Assembly: GCA_944323675.1 (NCBI GenBank)
Contig: CALUTK010000018.1
Coordinates: 1-33,617, forward strand
DNA length: 33,617 nucleotides
Direction of reading: 5' to 3'
Source of the DNA: Candidatus Gastranaerophilales bacterium
Lineage (GTDB): Bacteria > Cyanobacteriota > Vampirovibrionia > Gastranaerophilales > Gastranaerophilaceae
A program made the position numbers and the translations under genes. Of this stretch, positions 5,968-14,460 are shown piece after piece (within the stretch, counting starts at the first letter, position 1; each line of letters starts with the position of its first letter). The notes under the pieces were generated by a model. The model did no database searches and was not told the DNA's origin. It saw nothing but the letters and a program-made list of their open reading frames with translations.

Positions 5968-6546
5968 ATGATTGAAAAGGCAGAACTGGAACTTGAAAAA
6001 CTTTTAAATGGGAACGAGAATTTTGTGAATGGCGAGCCGAAAACTGTCACAAAAAGTCTTGAGACTTTACAGAAATTTGAAAAATATCAGGCGCCGTTTG
6101 CGGCTGTTTTAACCTGTTCGGATTCAAGGGTTGTACCTGAGATTATTTTCGATTGCGGCATCGGGGAACTTTTTGTTATTCGGGTTGCGGGTATGACAAC
6201 AGGCCCGAATGTGGTTGAGAGCCTTGAATATGCCGTTAAAAAACTTCACGTTCCGCTTTTAATGCTTCTCGGGCACGATGACTGCGGAGTTATGAAGTTT
6301 GCGGGGGAAAATTATCCGAATATCGGGGAGAATTTTAAAGCCTTTGCAAAGTGTGTTTATCCTGTGATTGAACACTACGGCCCTTCTGTCTGCACAACGA
6401 AATTTGCAAAAAAACACACCCTTTGGGTTGAAAAATTCCTTCTGGAAAATTCAAAAATTATCAAACAAGCCGTTGAAAATAACGAACTTTCCATTGCAAA
6501 ATGCCACTTTAACCACTCAACAGGCAGAGTGGAGATGATTGATTAA
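5968..6546 (+). CDS. Beta-class carbonic anhydrase
   Basis: A 192-residue zinc enzyme that interconverts CO2 and bicarbonate. The metal ligands and catalytic dyad are all visible: C50, D52 and R54 in LTCSDSRVVPE, then H103 and C106 in LGHDDCGVM. The length is normal for the family, and GRVEMID at the end is the usual closing strand. A strong ribosome-binding site (AAGGAGGGCGG) lies just before the ATG. There is no signal peptide, so it acts in the cytoplasm, likely supplying bicarbonate to carboxylases. Confidence 0.95.
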   Translation: MIEKAELELEKLLNGNENFVNGEPKTVTKSLETLQKFEKYQAPFAAVLTCSDSRVVPEIIFDCGIGELFVIRVAGMTTGPNVVESLEYAVKKLHVPLLMLLGHDDCGVMKFAGENYPNIGENFKAFAKCVYPVIEHYGPSVCTTKFAKKHTLWVEKFLLENSKIIKQAVENNELSIAKCHFNHSTGRVEMID

Positions 6547-6639
6547 AAATTTTCGCGTGCTAAACTAAAATTGTTGCAGGCGTCGAAGGCAGCCCTCCGG
6601 CGTCCATTAGATAAAATCAGTAGAAAGAGAGGATTTAAT

Positions 6640-7149
6640 ATGATTAGCGAAAAAATGGAAAAGGCTTTTAACGAACAAATTAATGCTGAATTTTATTCAG
6701 AATATCTTTACCTTTCAATGCAGTCATACTTTGAAGCATTGAATCTCAAAGGCTTTGTAAACTGGATGACCGTACAGGTTCAAGAAGAACACGCACATGC
6801 AATGGGTATGTTCAACTACGTACATGAACGCGGCGGGAAAGTTGAACTTGAAGCTATTGCAAAACCTGAAACAAAATGGGCTTCTCCTGTAGAAGTTTTT
6901 GAACATGTTTTAAGACACGAAGAACTTGTTACATCAAAAATTAATGCGTTAATGGATGTTGCGGAAGAAGTTAAAGATAGAGCTGCTTTATCCTTCCTTG
7001 ACTGGTATTTAAAAGAACAGGTTGAAGAAGAATCAACAGTCGGCGGAGTTCTTGCAACTTTAAAACTTATCGGCGACGACAAAAAAGCTTTGTTAATGCT
7101 TGACAAAGACCTTGCAGCAAGAACTTTTGTTGCACCTGTTATCGGTTAA
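6640..7149 (+). CDS. ftnA: Bacterial non-haem ferritin
   Basis: A 169-residue iron-storage protein with the four-helix ferritin fold. Ferroxidase-centre residues are E17 (NAEFYSEYLYLSM), Y24, E50 and H53 (QEEHAHAMG), E94 (RHEELVTSK), Q127 and E130 (KEQVEEE). Length and the short fifth helix at the C-terminus fit FtnA rather than bacterioferritin or Dps. The start at 6640 (MISEKMEK) is the family start and has AGAGGA six bases upstream; the frame stays open 23 codons further but that stretch is not ferritin-like. A terminator follows 25 bases after the stop. The upstream 90 bases contain two GGCGTC direct repeats of unknown meaning. Confidence 0.95.
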   Translation: MISEKMEKAFNEQINAEFYSEYLYLSMQSYFEALNLKGFVNWMTVQVQEEHAHAMGMFNYVHERGGKVELEAIAKPETKWASPVEVFEHVLRHEELVTSKINALMDVAEEVKDRAALSFLDWYLKEQVEEESTVGGVLATLKLIGDDKKALLMLDKDLAARTFVAPVIG

Positions 7150-7173
7150 TAATTTTAGCAGATAAAATTCACT

Positions 7174-7202
7174 AAAAGCTCCGTTAATACCGGAGCTTTT
7201 TT
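7174..7202 (+). terminator. Intrinsic terminator after ferritin
   Basis: Ten-base-pair stem AAAAGCTCCG/CGGAGCTTTT with a seven-base loop and a run of T residues. It can also serve the convergent TPR gene weakly from the other strand. Confidence 0.92.
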
Positions 7203-7241
7203 ATACGCCGCCAACTACTAAATAGATTCAGCCGAAATTTA

Positions 7242-9005
7242 CTATGAAAGTTCTCTTATCATCTCGTGCGCTTCTTCGTTATCAGGAAAGTTCTCCGTAA
7301 CTTTTTCAAGTGTATCAAGGGCGCCGTCTTTATCATTCAGCTTTACGTCGCATTTTGCGATATTTATCATTATATAAGGATTCAAAGGTTTTTTACTGAG
7401 AATGTTCTTAAATATATTCTTTGCCTGATTGTAGTCTCCGAGTTCAAAATAAGTTAAACCTAAAAGATTTTGGACTTCAGGATTCTGTTCAAGTTCAAAG
7501 GATTTAACCAGGAACATCTTTGCATCTTCGTAATTTTTCATCAGGTAACGGATTTTTCCTGCAATATGGAGTAAAAATGCACTCTGAACAGATTTTCCGA
7601 TTGCCGCATTGATTTGTTCAAGAGCTTTATCTAAATCGCCTGTGTGCATTTTATTCAGAGCTGAAAAGGCAAGAATATCCCCGTTATCAGGCAGTATTGC
7701 AAGTGCCTTTTGATAATATTCGTCAGCCTTTTGGAAATTCGTTGTTGCATGGAGATAATTCGCGTATTCATATAAAATATCCGCTTCTTCCGGTGCATAC
7801 TTAAGGGCTGTTTCAAATTCGTCTTTTGCGTAATCAAAGAGCCTTCTATTCAGGTAGATTACACCTAAATCCTTATGAGCTGCAGCAAATTCAGGATTTA
7901 ATTCGACGACTTTTTTCAGGATTTTTTCAGCTTTATCCGTATCATCAGTCAGGATACAGATATTTGCAAATTCGTAGTATGTCTCATAAGAAACCGTTCC
8001 CTGAACAATAATTCTTTCATAGATTTCTTTTGCCTGAACGGGTCTATTTACTTTCAGGAACAGATTTGCAAGCTTTTTAGACATTGAAACGGATTTCGGG
8101 TTCAAGGCTACGAGTTTTGCCAGAATCCCTATTGCAAAAGGGTAGTCGCCTTTTTCTTCAAAACAACAGGCAAGGTTATACTGATAAGTCTGTTTTTCAG
8201 GATGGTGAAGAATTAGGATTTTATAATGCTTAATAGCGTCAGACCATTTTTGAAGTTTAACCTCCGAAAGCGCAAGCGCGGTTAAGAAACTGTCATTTTC
8301 CTCCAGAGCATAAGCTTTTCCGAAAAATTCGCAGGCTTTTTCGTGGTCATTTTTCATCTGACAGATTGAACCGATATTAAAATAAGTAATTGCGTTATTC
8401 GGGTCAAGTTCTGTTGCTTTATGGAAGTTTTCGTAAGCCTTATCAAGATTTCCGATTGTTATGTAGGAGGTTCCGAGGTTGTTGTACAACTGCGCGTGAT
8501 CAGGCTTTAATTCAAGCGCTTTTTCAAGATAATAAACGCTTTCCTCAAAACGTTTTGTCGACATATAAGCGGTTCCTATAATATAGTAAATCGTATAATC
8601 GTCCTGAACTTTTTCCAAAACCTTTTTACCAATTTCGATGGCTTTATCTTCTTCGTGGGTTTTGACATAATTAACACAGAGGCATTTGTATGCTTCAATG
8701 TAATCTTCTCTCAGCTTAATAACTTCTTCATATGCAGCCTGCGCGTGTAGATAATCCTCAGCCGCATCGTAGCAGCACCCGAGGTAAAACCAGCTTGTGG
8801 CATCTTCAGGGAAATATTTCACAATGGTTTCGTAATTGCTTCTGGCTTCATCAAAATTTTCCAGATTAATATTGCATAACCCGAGAAGTTTTATTGCCTC
8901 AAGATTATTTTCATCATTATCAATTCCGGCAAGCTTCTCTTTTGCTTCTTCGTACTTTTTCTCCGCAACAAGGGCGGTAACTTCATTTAAATCTATCTTT
9001 TCCAT
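7242..9005 (-). CDS. Large tetratricopeptide-repeat protein
   Basis: A 587-residue protein made almost entirely of TPR units (about 16), for example ATSWFYLGCCYDAAEDYLHA, AQLYNNLGTSYITIGNLDKA and DILYEYANYLHATTNFQKA, each with the W/L-G-Y-A-P style pattern. There is no signal peptide or membrane segment and no enzyme domain, so it is a cytoplasmic scaffold or adaptor of unknown partner. I place the start at the ATG (MEKIDLNEV) because TATAAT lies exactly six bases before it and the frame upstream runs through promoter DNA. A divergent gene starts 125 bases away and the promoters lie within 50 bases of each other. Confidence 0.88.
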   Translation of the reverse strand: MEKIDLNEVTALVAEKKYEEAKEKLAGIDNDENNLEAIKLLGLCNINLENFDEARSNYETIVKYFPEDATSWFYLGCCYDAAEDYLHAQAAYEEVIKLREDYIEAYKCLCVNYVKTHEEDKAIEIGKKVLEKVQDDYTIYYIIGTAYMSTKRFEESVYYLEKALELKPDHAQLYNNLGTSYITIGNLDKAYENFHKATELDPNNAITYFNIGSICQMKNDHEKACEFFGKAYALEENDSFLTALALSEVKLQKWSDAIKHYKILILHHPEKQTYQYNLACCFEEKGDYPFAIGILAKLVALNPKSVSMSKKLANLFLKVNRPVQAKEIYERIIVQGTVSYETYYEFANICILTDDTDKAEKILKKVVELNPEFAAAHKDLGVIYLNRRLFDYAKDEFETALKYAPEEADILYEYANYLHATTNFQKADEYYQKALAILPDNGDILAFSALNKMHTGDLDKALEQINAAIGKSVQSAFLLHIAGKIRYLMKNYEDAKMFLVKSFELEQNPEVQNLLGLTYFELGDYNQAKNIFKNILSKKPLNPYIMINIAKCDVKLNDKDGALDTLEKVTENFPDNEEAHEMIRELS

Positions 9006-9020
9006 AAAACTATTATACCA
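9006..9020 (-). promoter_or_regulatory. Extended -10 box, leaderless start of the TPR gene
   Basis: Minus strand TGG-TATAAT-AGTTTT-ATG. The -10 is a full consensus with a TG extension, and no ribosome-binding site exists. This decides the TPR start at 9005. Confidence 0.75.
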
Positions 9021-9055
9021 CAAAAAGTTTGTAGACAGAAAAAGGTAGTCTATGA

Positions 9056-9061
9056 TATAAT
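9056..9061 (+). promoter_or_regulatory. -10 box of the gene at 9130
   Basis: TATAAT with TAGACA 18 bases upstream (9032-9037) and TG at 9053-9054. The start site would be near 9068, giving a leader of about 60 bases with a ribosome-binding site. It faces away from the TPR promoter at 9006-9020. Confidence 0.6.
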
Positions 9062-9129
9062 TAATGTATAAACGCGCCTTATTATTTCTCACTGAATATT
9101 GTTCCTTAATCAAAATGAAAGGAACAACT

Positions 9130-9789
9130 ATGGGAAAAAATTCAAAACCGAGTTATTCAACCGGAACCGTCCAGATTAACGGACAAACAAAAGCCACGAC
9201 ATCAAAAAACGGCAATAACGTTACGACGAATTACATAATGTCCGACAATGAAAAGAAAGCCTATGATTACGCCCAGCAGTCATTTGCGGATAGTCTGCCG
9301 AAATTGAATGTCTTAGACCTTGATACCAGAAAAGGGATAAACAGCCAGCTTGAAGCTTATGCACAGCAAGGAACTCAGGCAATTAACGACATTTACACCC
9401 CGATGATTGAAGATACAAAAAATGACATTGCCCGCCGTTTCGGGAACCTTGATAATTCGTCATTCCTGAACAGCCTGAATTCAATTGAAGCAAACCGTGC
9501 GGATGCAGTTAGTGCACTCGGACAGGATTTAGTGTTAATGAAAAACGATTTAATTAACGACGAACTTTCGAGAAGATATAATTACATGAGTTTTCTCGGG
9601 GATTATGTGAACGGAGTAAACGCAAACGCGCTTTCCTTCGGCAATATGTCGCAGGCAAACAGCACATCCGGCACGAACTACAACAGAGGAGTAACCTCCA
9701 GTTCATCAGGTACAGACTGGATTGGAACAGGCAGCAGCCTGCTTGCCTCAATTGGTTCACAATTACTGTCATATTATCTTTCAAAGTAA
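9130..9789 (+). CDS. Unknown Ser/Asn-rich protein with phage-structural flavour
   Basis: A 219-residue protein I cannot assign. Residues 1-35 are Ser/Thr/Asn-rich and likely disordered; about 38-150 are predicted alpha-helical (NEKKAYDYAQQSFADSLPKL, then DIYTPMIEDTKNDIARRFGN, then RRYNYMSFLGDYVNGVN); 160-200 is another Ser/Gly/Asn-rich linker, and the end (SLLASIGSQLLSYYLSK) is a short hydrophobic helix. The pattern resembles small phage virion or ejection proteins, but no phage genes are nearby, so that is only an impression. AAAGGAAC precedes the ATG at 9130; the open frame upstream covers the promoter. A good terminator follows. Confidence 0.75.
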   Translation: MGKNSKPSYSTGTVQINGQTKATTSKNGNNVTTNYIMSDNEKKAYDYAQQSFADSLPKLNVLDLDTRKGINSQLEAYAQQGTQAINDIYTPMIEDTKNDIARRFGNLDNSSFLNSLNSIEANRADAVSALGQDLVLMKNDLINDELSRRYNYMSFLGDYVNGVNANALSFGNMSQANSTSGTNYNRGVTSSSSGTDWIGTGSSLLASIGSQLLSYYLSK

Positions 9790-9805
9790 TTCAATCTTTT
9801 ACAAT

Positions 9806-9836
9806 AAAAACGGGTTTTTTGATAAACCCGTTTTTT
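9806..9836 (+). terminator. Intrinsic terminator
   Basis: AAAAACGGGTTT pairs with AAACCCGTTTTTT around a short loop, 17 bases after the stop of the unknown gene ending at 9789. Confidence 0.92.
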
Positions 9837-9884
9837 ATATATGTATACCAGCATGGCTAAAATTTTAAAAACATCTTTTTCCTA

Positions 9885-9899
9885 TGATATAATATCTTT
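9885..9899 (+). promoter_or_regulatory. Extended -10 box, leaderless start
   Basis: TGA-TATAAT-ATCTTT-ATG: full -10 consensus exactly six bases before the ATG at 9900, no ribosome-binding site. Confidence 0.75.
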
Positions 9900-10304
9900 A
9901 TGAAGAAGAAATTTTGGCTGTATCTGTTATTAATTTTTCAGCTGAGTGTGTTATTGTTGCTGGTAACTTTTGGTTTGCTTTTATATCTTGTTATAATAAA
10001 CGCAGTCCTTTGTTATATGGAGCCGCATGACTATTCTGCAATACTATTTTTATTTATATTAGGTGTTATTTATATTGCGGCTATAATATTTACTATCGTC
10101 TCTATATTTTCTACTAAAAAACTAATTAAAAATAGCCCACTGTCTATTTTTAATAAAATAAGTTTTATTGTATTTGCATTGACTGTAATTTTTATATGTT
10201 GGCTGCTGTATACTCCGAAACAAACATCAGTAGACAGGAGGTTTCTCAAAGTATATCATACCACTTCATATTTCTATTCAGGTGTAAATTTGAGAAGAGT
10301 ATGA
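9900..10304 (+). CDS. Small membrane protein of unknown function
   Basis: A 134-residue protein with three likely membrane helices (about 5-37, 45-70 and 87-104) rich in Leu/Ile/Phe, a basic start KKK, and a soluble C-terminal tail of about 30 residues (KQTSVDRRFLKVYHTTSYF). No known family is recognised. Leaderless expression is expected from the -10 box six bases upstream. The stop codon lies within a perfect 13-bp inverted repeat that may act as the transcript end. Higher AT content than its neighbours suggests a less constrained or acquired gene. Confidence 0.7.
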   Translation: MKKKFWLYLLLIFQLSVLLLLVTFGLLLYLVIINAVLCYMEPHDYSAILFLFILGVIYIAAIIFTIVSIFSTKKLIKNSPLSIFNKISFIVFALTVIFICWLLYTPKQTSVDRRFLKVYHTTSYFYSGVNLRRV

Positions 10305-10328
10305 GGTCTGTCTACGACCTCATACTCT
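10296..10328. terminator. Perfect 13-bp inverted repeat over a stop codon
   Basis: AGAGTATGAGGTC pairs with GACCTCATACTCT across a seven-base loop. There is no T run on the plus side (TCAAAAAG follows), so on the plus strand it is a transcript-end or stability hairpin rather than a classic terminator. Confidence 0.6.
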
Positions 10329-10336
10329 CAAAAAGT

Positions 10337-10590
10337 TTATAAATGTTCTAAATCTTGAAGGGTTATTATAATATCACATACTATAAAGTAATTTTTCAAC
10401 CTTCTTAAATCTTGTAGGTTATGTGCCCATTCAACCAGGAAAAAAGGATCATCTTTGTTAAAATCATAGGTATCTATAACTTTGAATATTCTTCCTGATT
10501 TTTTGCATTTGTAAGTTTCTCCAAATGCATTTTCTCAACGGTTTCCGAAAGTTTCAGAGTTTCCTTAAGTTTCTTTACTTCGTTTACCAT
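10337..10590 (-). pseudogene. Frameshifted remnant of a small unknown gene
   Basis: The minus strand starts ATG (10588-10590) and reads MVNEVKKLKETLKLSETVEK, then the frame shifts. In the next frame a sensible protein continues: NAFGETYKCKKSGRIFK, then VIDTYDFNKDDPFFLVEW, then AHNLQDLRRLKNYFIVCD, ending LEHL and TAA. The join falls at an A4 run (TTTT on the plus strand, 10530-10533); one extra A would restore a single frame of about 84 codons. No family is recognised. It is either a recently broken gene or a homopolymer sequencing error. No ribosome-binding site is evident, and the start is embedded in a dispersed repeat. Confidence 0.6.
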
Positions 10591-10841
10591 TTTCTACGCT
10601 TCCGGAATGACGGATTATGAATCCCCAAACTATCCTTACATGGAGATTACTTCTCCCCTCTCCCTCTGGGAGAGGGTGTCCGAAGGACGGGTGAGGGTAA
10701 AAAATGAAGATTCAAAAAAAATATTAAATTTTCACTGTACATAACTGGGTTATTTTGTAAAATATTTCGGCTATTCATACTATTATAACATTTACGCCAA
10801 GTTTTCATAGACCACATTTTCGTCCATGCTATAATGGGGGT
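10590..10841. repeat. Intergenic repeats before mnmE
   Basis: With the remnant above, this fills the gap before mnmE. Bases 10590-10612 are an exact inverted copy of 17103-17125 (core CTACGCTTCCGGAATGACG). Bases 10656-10676 form a perfect hairpin CCCTCTCCC-TCT-GGGAGAGGG, followed by GTGTCCGAAGGACGGGTGAGG, a palindromic element of a type commonly dispersed between genes. The remainder (10700-10826) is AT-rich and I see no gene in it. Confidence 0.6.
10827..10841 (+). promoter_or_regulatory. Extended -10 box, leaderless start of mnmE
   Basis: TGC-TATAAT-GGGGGT-ATG: full -10 consensus six bases before the ATG. The G run is too close to the ATG to act as a ribosome-binding site. Confidence 0.75.
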
Positions 10842-12176
10842 ATGAATATTACACAGGAATTTGAAACAATAGCGGCAATCGCAACCCCGCTCGGCACCGG
10901 AGGGGTCGGAGTTATTAGGATTTCAGGCGACACAGCGTTTGAGATTATCAATAAAATTTTCTCCAAACAAAATCTTGAAGCAGGAAAAATCGCACACGGA
11001 TGGATTCACGATAACGGAAAAAAAATCGACGAAGTTCTGATACTTCCTTTCCGTAACCCCCACAGCTATACGGGTGAGGATGTTATTGAAATCCACTGCC
11101 ACGGCGGGGTTAATGTGGTCAGGAACATCCTTGACTTAACTCTCAAAAACGGGGCACGACTCGCAGAACGCGGAGAATTCACCAAACGCGCATTCCTGAA
11201 TAAAAAACTCGACCTTTCGCAGGCAGAAGCCGTTGCGGATCTAATACACGCAAAAACCAGAAATTTTGCCGTGCAATCCGCCAAAAACCTTTCAGGTGTT
11301 CTCGGTGAAAAAATCAGCGAAATTAAAAAAGAAATTTTTGAAGTTTTATCTAAAATTATTGCCGGGATAGATTTTCCGGAAGATGTGGCTGAACCTGAAT
11401 ACTCTTACCTTATAGAAAGTTTTGAACATTCCCTTTCGGAAATCAACAAAATATTAGCCTGTGCAAAATCATCGGACATTCTGCGTCAGGGGGTAAAAAT
11501 TGCGATTGTCGGGAAGCCTAATGTCGGTAAATCCTCACTTTTCAATAAACTTTTGAATGTTGAACGTGCAATTGTAACCGATATTGCAGGCACCACCCGC
11601 GATGTGATTAAGGAAAATCTTGACTGGGATGTTGCGATTACCCTCATTGATACCGCAGGAATCCGCGATAACGACGAGGTCGGCAAGGTAGAAGAAATCG
11701 GGATTGAATACTCAAAACAATCTGCGGATGAGGCTGATTTAGTACTTTTTATCTATGACGCAAGCCGCGGTATGAATGATGAAGACAGAGCCATACTTGA
11801 ATTAATCAAAAATAAAAAACATCTTATCATTGCGAATAAATGCGATTTAACCGATAAACTTGCTGAAAATGCTATCAATATCTCCGTAGAAACAGGGGCG
11901 GGCATCGAGGAATTAAAAGAAAAAATAAAAGAAATAGTCTGCAATTTTTCATCAGAGGATACGGAATTTATCACAAACAAACGCCAGCAGGACTGCCTTT
12001 ATAAATGCCGCGAGAGCCTGACACAGGCGCTTGAAGCGGCAAAAGCCGGCGAATTACAGGACTTAATTTCAATTGATTTAAAATCTGCACTTCTGTTTTT
12101 AGATGAAATTACAGGTGAAGTTATCACTGACGAAATTTTAGAAAACATTTTCAGCCACTTTTGTATCGGGAAATAA
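10842..12176 (+). CDS. mnmE: tRNA modification GTPase MnmE
   Basis: A 444-residue GTPase that, with MnmG, modifies U34 in the wobble position of certain tRNAs. The N-terminal folate-binding domain (1-118) opens with the family motif TIAAIATPLGTGGVGVIRISG and has SYTGEDVIEIHCHGG at 75-89. The G domain lies inside a helical domain: P-loop GKPNVGKS (224-231), DIAGTTRD (247-254), DTAG (270-273) and NKCD. It ends in CIGK, the conserved catalytic cysteine tail. Full length. It is convergent with yihY, 15 bases apart. Its mRNA is probably leaderless. Confidence 0.97.
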   Translation: MNITQEFETIAAIATPLGTGGVGVIRISGDTAFEIINKIFSKQNLEAGKIAHGWIHDNGKKIDEVLILPFRNPHSYTGEDVIEIHCHGGVNVVRNILDLTLKNGARLAERGEFTKRAFLNKKLDLSQAEAVADLIHAKTRNFAVQSAKNLSGVLGEKISEIKKEIFEVLSKIIAGIDFPEDVAEPEYSYLIESFEHSLSEINKILACAKSSDILRQGVKIAIVGKPNVGKSSLFNKLLNVERAIVTDIAGTTRDVIKENLDWDVAITLIDTAGIRDNDEVGKVEEIGIEYSKQSADEADLVLFIYDASRGMNDEDRAILELIKNKKHLIIANKCDLTDKLAENAINISVETGAGIEELKEKIKEIVCNFSSEDTEFITNKRQQDCLYKCRESLTQALEAAKAGELQDLISIDLKSALLFLDEITGEVITDEILENIFSHFCIGK

Positions 12177-12191
12177 ATGTTTAAACAACTA

Positions 12192-13106
12192 CTATTCTTT
12201 TTTCATTTTAAGCGCGTCTAAATCAGCCTGAATTTCTTTTGCTTTTTCGTTTAATCTGTTATACACCTGAGAATTTATCTCCCCGCCGATGAGAATCAGA
12301 ACAGATGTATAATAAAGCCATACCATCAAAACCGCAAACGCACCGATTGTTCCGTAAACCATGTTGTATGTGCGCAAGTTGTTCACGTAAATTGAAAACC
12401 CCCACGACCCCACAAGCCAAAAAGTTGTAAAGAAAAATGTTCCCGGAATGGCGCTTTTTCTTTTGTACTGCTCGTTTCCGCGAAGATCCGGAAGAATATA
12501 ATAACTTAAAAACGCCATTAAAAACAATGCCGCAAACGCAATCGGCCAGCGTAATGTCAATAACGTTATTGCCACAACTTTCGACAAATGAAAATGAGTT
12601 ACAAGGAAATTAATTATTACTTTACCAAATATAATAAGGTTTATCGTAAGAAATAAAACCATTGTATCCACAAACACCATTAATAATGCCAAAGCCCTTG
12701 TATAAACGAAATTTCTTGTTTCTTCAACCTTATAGGCCCTGTTTAATCCTTTCAAAACAACAGCCATAGCATTTGTGGAAAGCACAAGAGTTACGCAAAT
12801 CCCGATAACCGCCATAAGCCTTCCGTGCGAAAAAATCATTGCCTCGGATAGTACCGTCACTATAAGTTCAATTGCCTGATCAGGCATAAATCTTGACAGA
12901 AAAATTAATATTGGATCCATTAAAGCCTTATTGCCCATCCAGCCGAATACTGCTGTTAAAAATAACATAAAAGGAAAAATCCCGATAACAGCCATAAACC
13001 CCATTTCAGACGCCATTCCGTAGAAATCGTTTTCAATAATTGAAATAACAAGCCTTTTTATAGCTTGATAAAAAGCTAAAAATTTTTCCTTAATTATTTC
13101 TGCCAT
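12192..13106 (-). CDS. YihY/BrkB-family inner membrane protein
   Basis: A 304-residue polytopic membrane protein of the YihY/virulence factor BrkB family, with about six membrane helices. Family marks are the N-terminal DFYGMASEMGFMAVIGIFPF (the A-x-x-L/F-x-x-x-x-IFP segment, about 27-46), ALNRAY-like GLNRAYKVEET in the middle and the late GGEINSQ motif after VWLYYTSVLILI. The function of the family is unsettled; it was once misnamed as RNase BN. A charged tail (KEIQADLDALKMKKE) ends the protein. Its start overlaps the end of nrnA by 13 bases, so both are in one operon with nrnA first. Confidence 0.9.
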   Translation of the reverse strand: MAEIIKEKFLAFYQAIKRLVISIIENDFYGMASEMGFMAVIGIFPFMLFLTAVFGWMGNKALMDPILIFLSRFMPDQAIELIVTVLSEAMIFSHGRLMAVIGICVTLVLSTNAMAVVLKGLNRAYKVEETRNFVYTRALALLMVFVDTMVLFLTINLIIFGKVIINFLVTHFHLSKVVAITLLTLRWPIAFAALFLMAFLSYYILPDLRGNEQYKRKSAIPGTFFFTTFWLVGSWGFSIYVNNLRTYNMVYGTIGAFAVLMVWLYYTSVLILIGGEINSQVYNRLNEKAKEIQADLDALKMKKE

Positions 13107-14068
13107 AACCCCTGTTTTCTGATTTCATCCAACACTTTTTTTACCGCAGCGGAAGGAGCAGACTTAATCACGCATCCAGCAGCCTGTTTATGCCCGCCGC
13201 CGCCGAATACCGAACAAATTTCCGCGACATCAACAACCTTGCTCCGCATAGAAATTTTTGACAGATTTGCACCGATTTCTTTAACTATAAACGCAATATC
13301 TGTCGTGACAATTGCACGGAGCTTTTCGGCAAGCCCTTCCGTACAATCCTCACCGGCATTAAATTTTTCGATATCTTTTTTATAAATTATTGTATAAGCA
13401 ATCCTGTCATCATCTTCAAAAATGGCCTTACTTATGCAATACGCCTGAAATTGCACCAGTTCTTTTGAATTGCTTTCATAGCAGTTTTTGAAAATTTCAG
13501 CCGGTTTGACGCCGAGACTGACGAGCTCCGAGGCATATTGAAACGCCTTAACTCCTGTATTATCAAACCTGAAAGACCCTGTATCAGTCAAAATTGCCGT
13601 ATATAAAGAAATAGCGGTTTCTCTGGAAATTTGCCAGCCCATTTCTTTCATCAATCCGTATATCACTTCCCCTGTCGAACTTGCTTCCGGATTTACAAAA
13701 TTCAATTTTGCAAATGAATTATTGGTTTTGTGGTGATCAATATTCACTGTGAATTTCGCTTTATCAAAAAGGACAGCAGCATCGCACATCCTGTCGTAGG
13801 CCGCAATATCAACATCTATCACTAAATCATATTCACGGGATTTATCGTATTCATCAAGGTGTTTTGCCTCATTTATGTAGGGCAAAAATTCATAGATAGA
13901 CGGAACTTTTGATAATAAAAGCATATCCGGATGCTTTTTAAAATTGTCTTTAATTGCCGAAAACATACCGCACATAGAGCCGAGAGTATCGCCGTCGGGG
14001 TTCAGGTGCGAGATTATTAGTATATTTTTAGACGATTTTATGATATCATTTAATTGGCTACAGTCCAT
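13094..14068 (-). CDS. nrnA: DHH/DHHA1 phosphoesterase, NrnA-like nanoRNase/pAp phosphatase
   Basis: A 324-residue member of the DHH superfamily that degrades very short RNAs and may dephosphorylate pAp. Metal-binding motifs are HLNPDGDTLGS (H21, D25, D27), DVD (85-87) and DHH (111-113); the C-terminal DHHA1 domain has GGGGHKQAAG at 289-298. Full length for NrnA. The start is fixed by an extended -10 box six bases upstream. It is divergent from the DUF721 gene with only 29 bases between starts, and it overlaps yihY downstream. Confidence 0.93.
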   Translation of the reverse strand: MDCSQLNDIIKSSKNILIISHLNPDGDTLGSMCGMFSAIKDNFKKHPDMLLLSKVPSIYEFLPYINEAKHLDEYDKSREYDLVIDVDIAAYDRMCDAAVLFDKAKFTVNIDHHKTNNSFAKLNFVNPEASSTGEVIYGLMKEMGWQISRETAISLYTAILTDTGSFRFDNTGVKAFQYASELVSLGVKPAEIFKNCYESNSKELVQFQAYCISKAIFEDDDRIAYTIIYKKDIEKFNAGEDCTEGLAEKLRAIVTTDIAFIVKEIGANLSKISMRSKVVDVAEICSVFGGGGHKQAAGCVIKSAPSAAVKKVLDEIRKQGLWQK

Positions 14069-14083
14069 TTTTTTATCTTAGCA
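14069..14083 (-). promoter_or_regulatory. Extended -10 box, leaderless start of nrnA
   Basis: Minus strand TGC-TAAGAT-AAAAAA-ATG, six-base spacing as in the other leaderless candidates. The box fills the short gap to the divergent gene at 14098. Confidence 0.6.
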
Positions 14084-14097
14084 CAGAATAATCGGGA

Positions 14098-14433
14098 GTG
14101 CAAAATTTGAAAAAAATCCTCTACACAGATTTTGTCGGAACCAGCGAAATTATTGCGGAAATGCTTGAGAATAAAGAGATTAAAAAAGCGATGACGCGGA
14201 GTAACCTCTACAAATTCTGGGGCAAAGTTGCGGGTGCAAAATTTGCTTCAAAGTCAAAACCATATTCTATGATTGGCGGCGGGGTTATGGTAATCGCCTG
14301 CGAAAATTCAATAGTTGCACAGGAACTAATGCTAAAGAAAACCCAGCTTCTTGTAAAATTCAAACCTTATCTTGATTCTTTGAAAATGAATGTGAAAGAT
14401 CTTAAATTTGACGCAAAAAAATGGACGACCTAG
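14098..14433 (+). CDS. DUF721/DciA-like protein
   Basis: A 111-residue protein of the DUF721 type. The pattern FWGKVAGAKFASKSKPYSM, then GGVMVIACENSIVAQELMLKK, then LLVKF, then VKDLKFDAKKW fits the W-x-x-VG, L-x-V-x-V, QEL and IxF signatures. DciA members help load the replicative helicase; shorter DUF721 proteins like this one are not proven to do so. The start is uncertain: GTG at 14098, or TTG at 14107, which has GGGAG eight bases upstream and is perhaps the better choice. It is divergent from nrnA and both would have overlapping promoter regions. Confidence 0.82.
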   Translation: MQNLKKILYTDFVGTSEIIAEMLENKEIKKAMTRSNLYKFWGKVAGAKFASKSKPYSMIGGGVMVIACENSIVAQELMLKKTQLLVKFKPYLDSLKMNVKDLKFDAKKWTT

Positions 14434-14460
14434 TTTAAAATTTAGATGAAGAGACATTTT

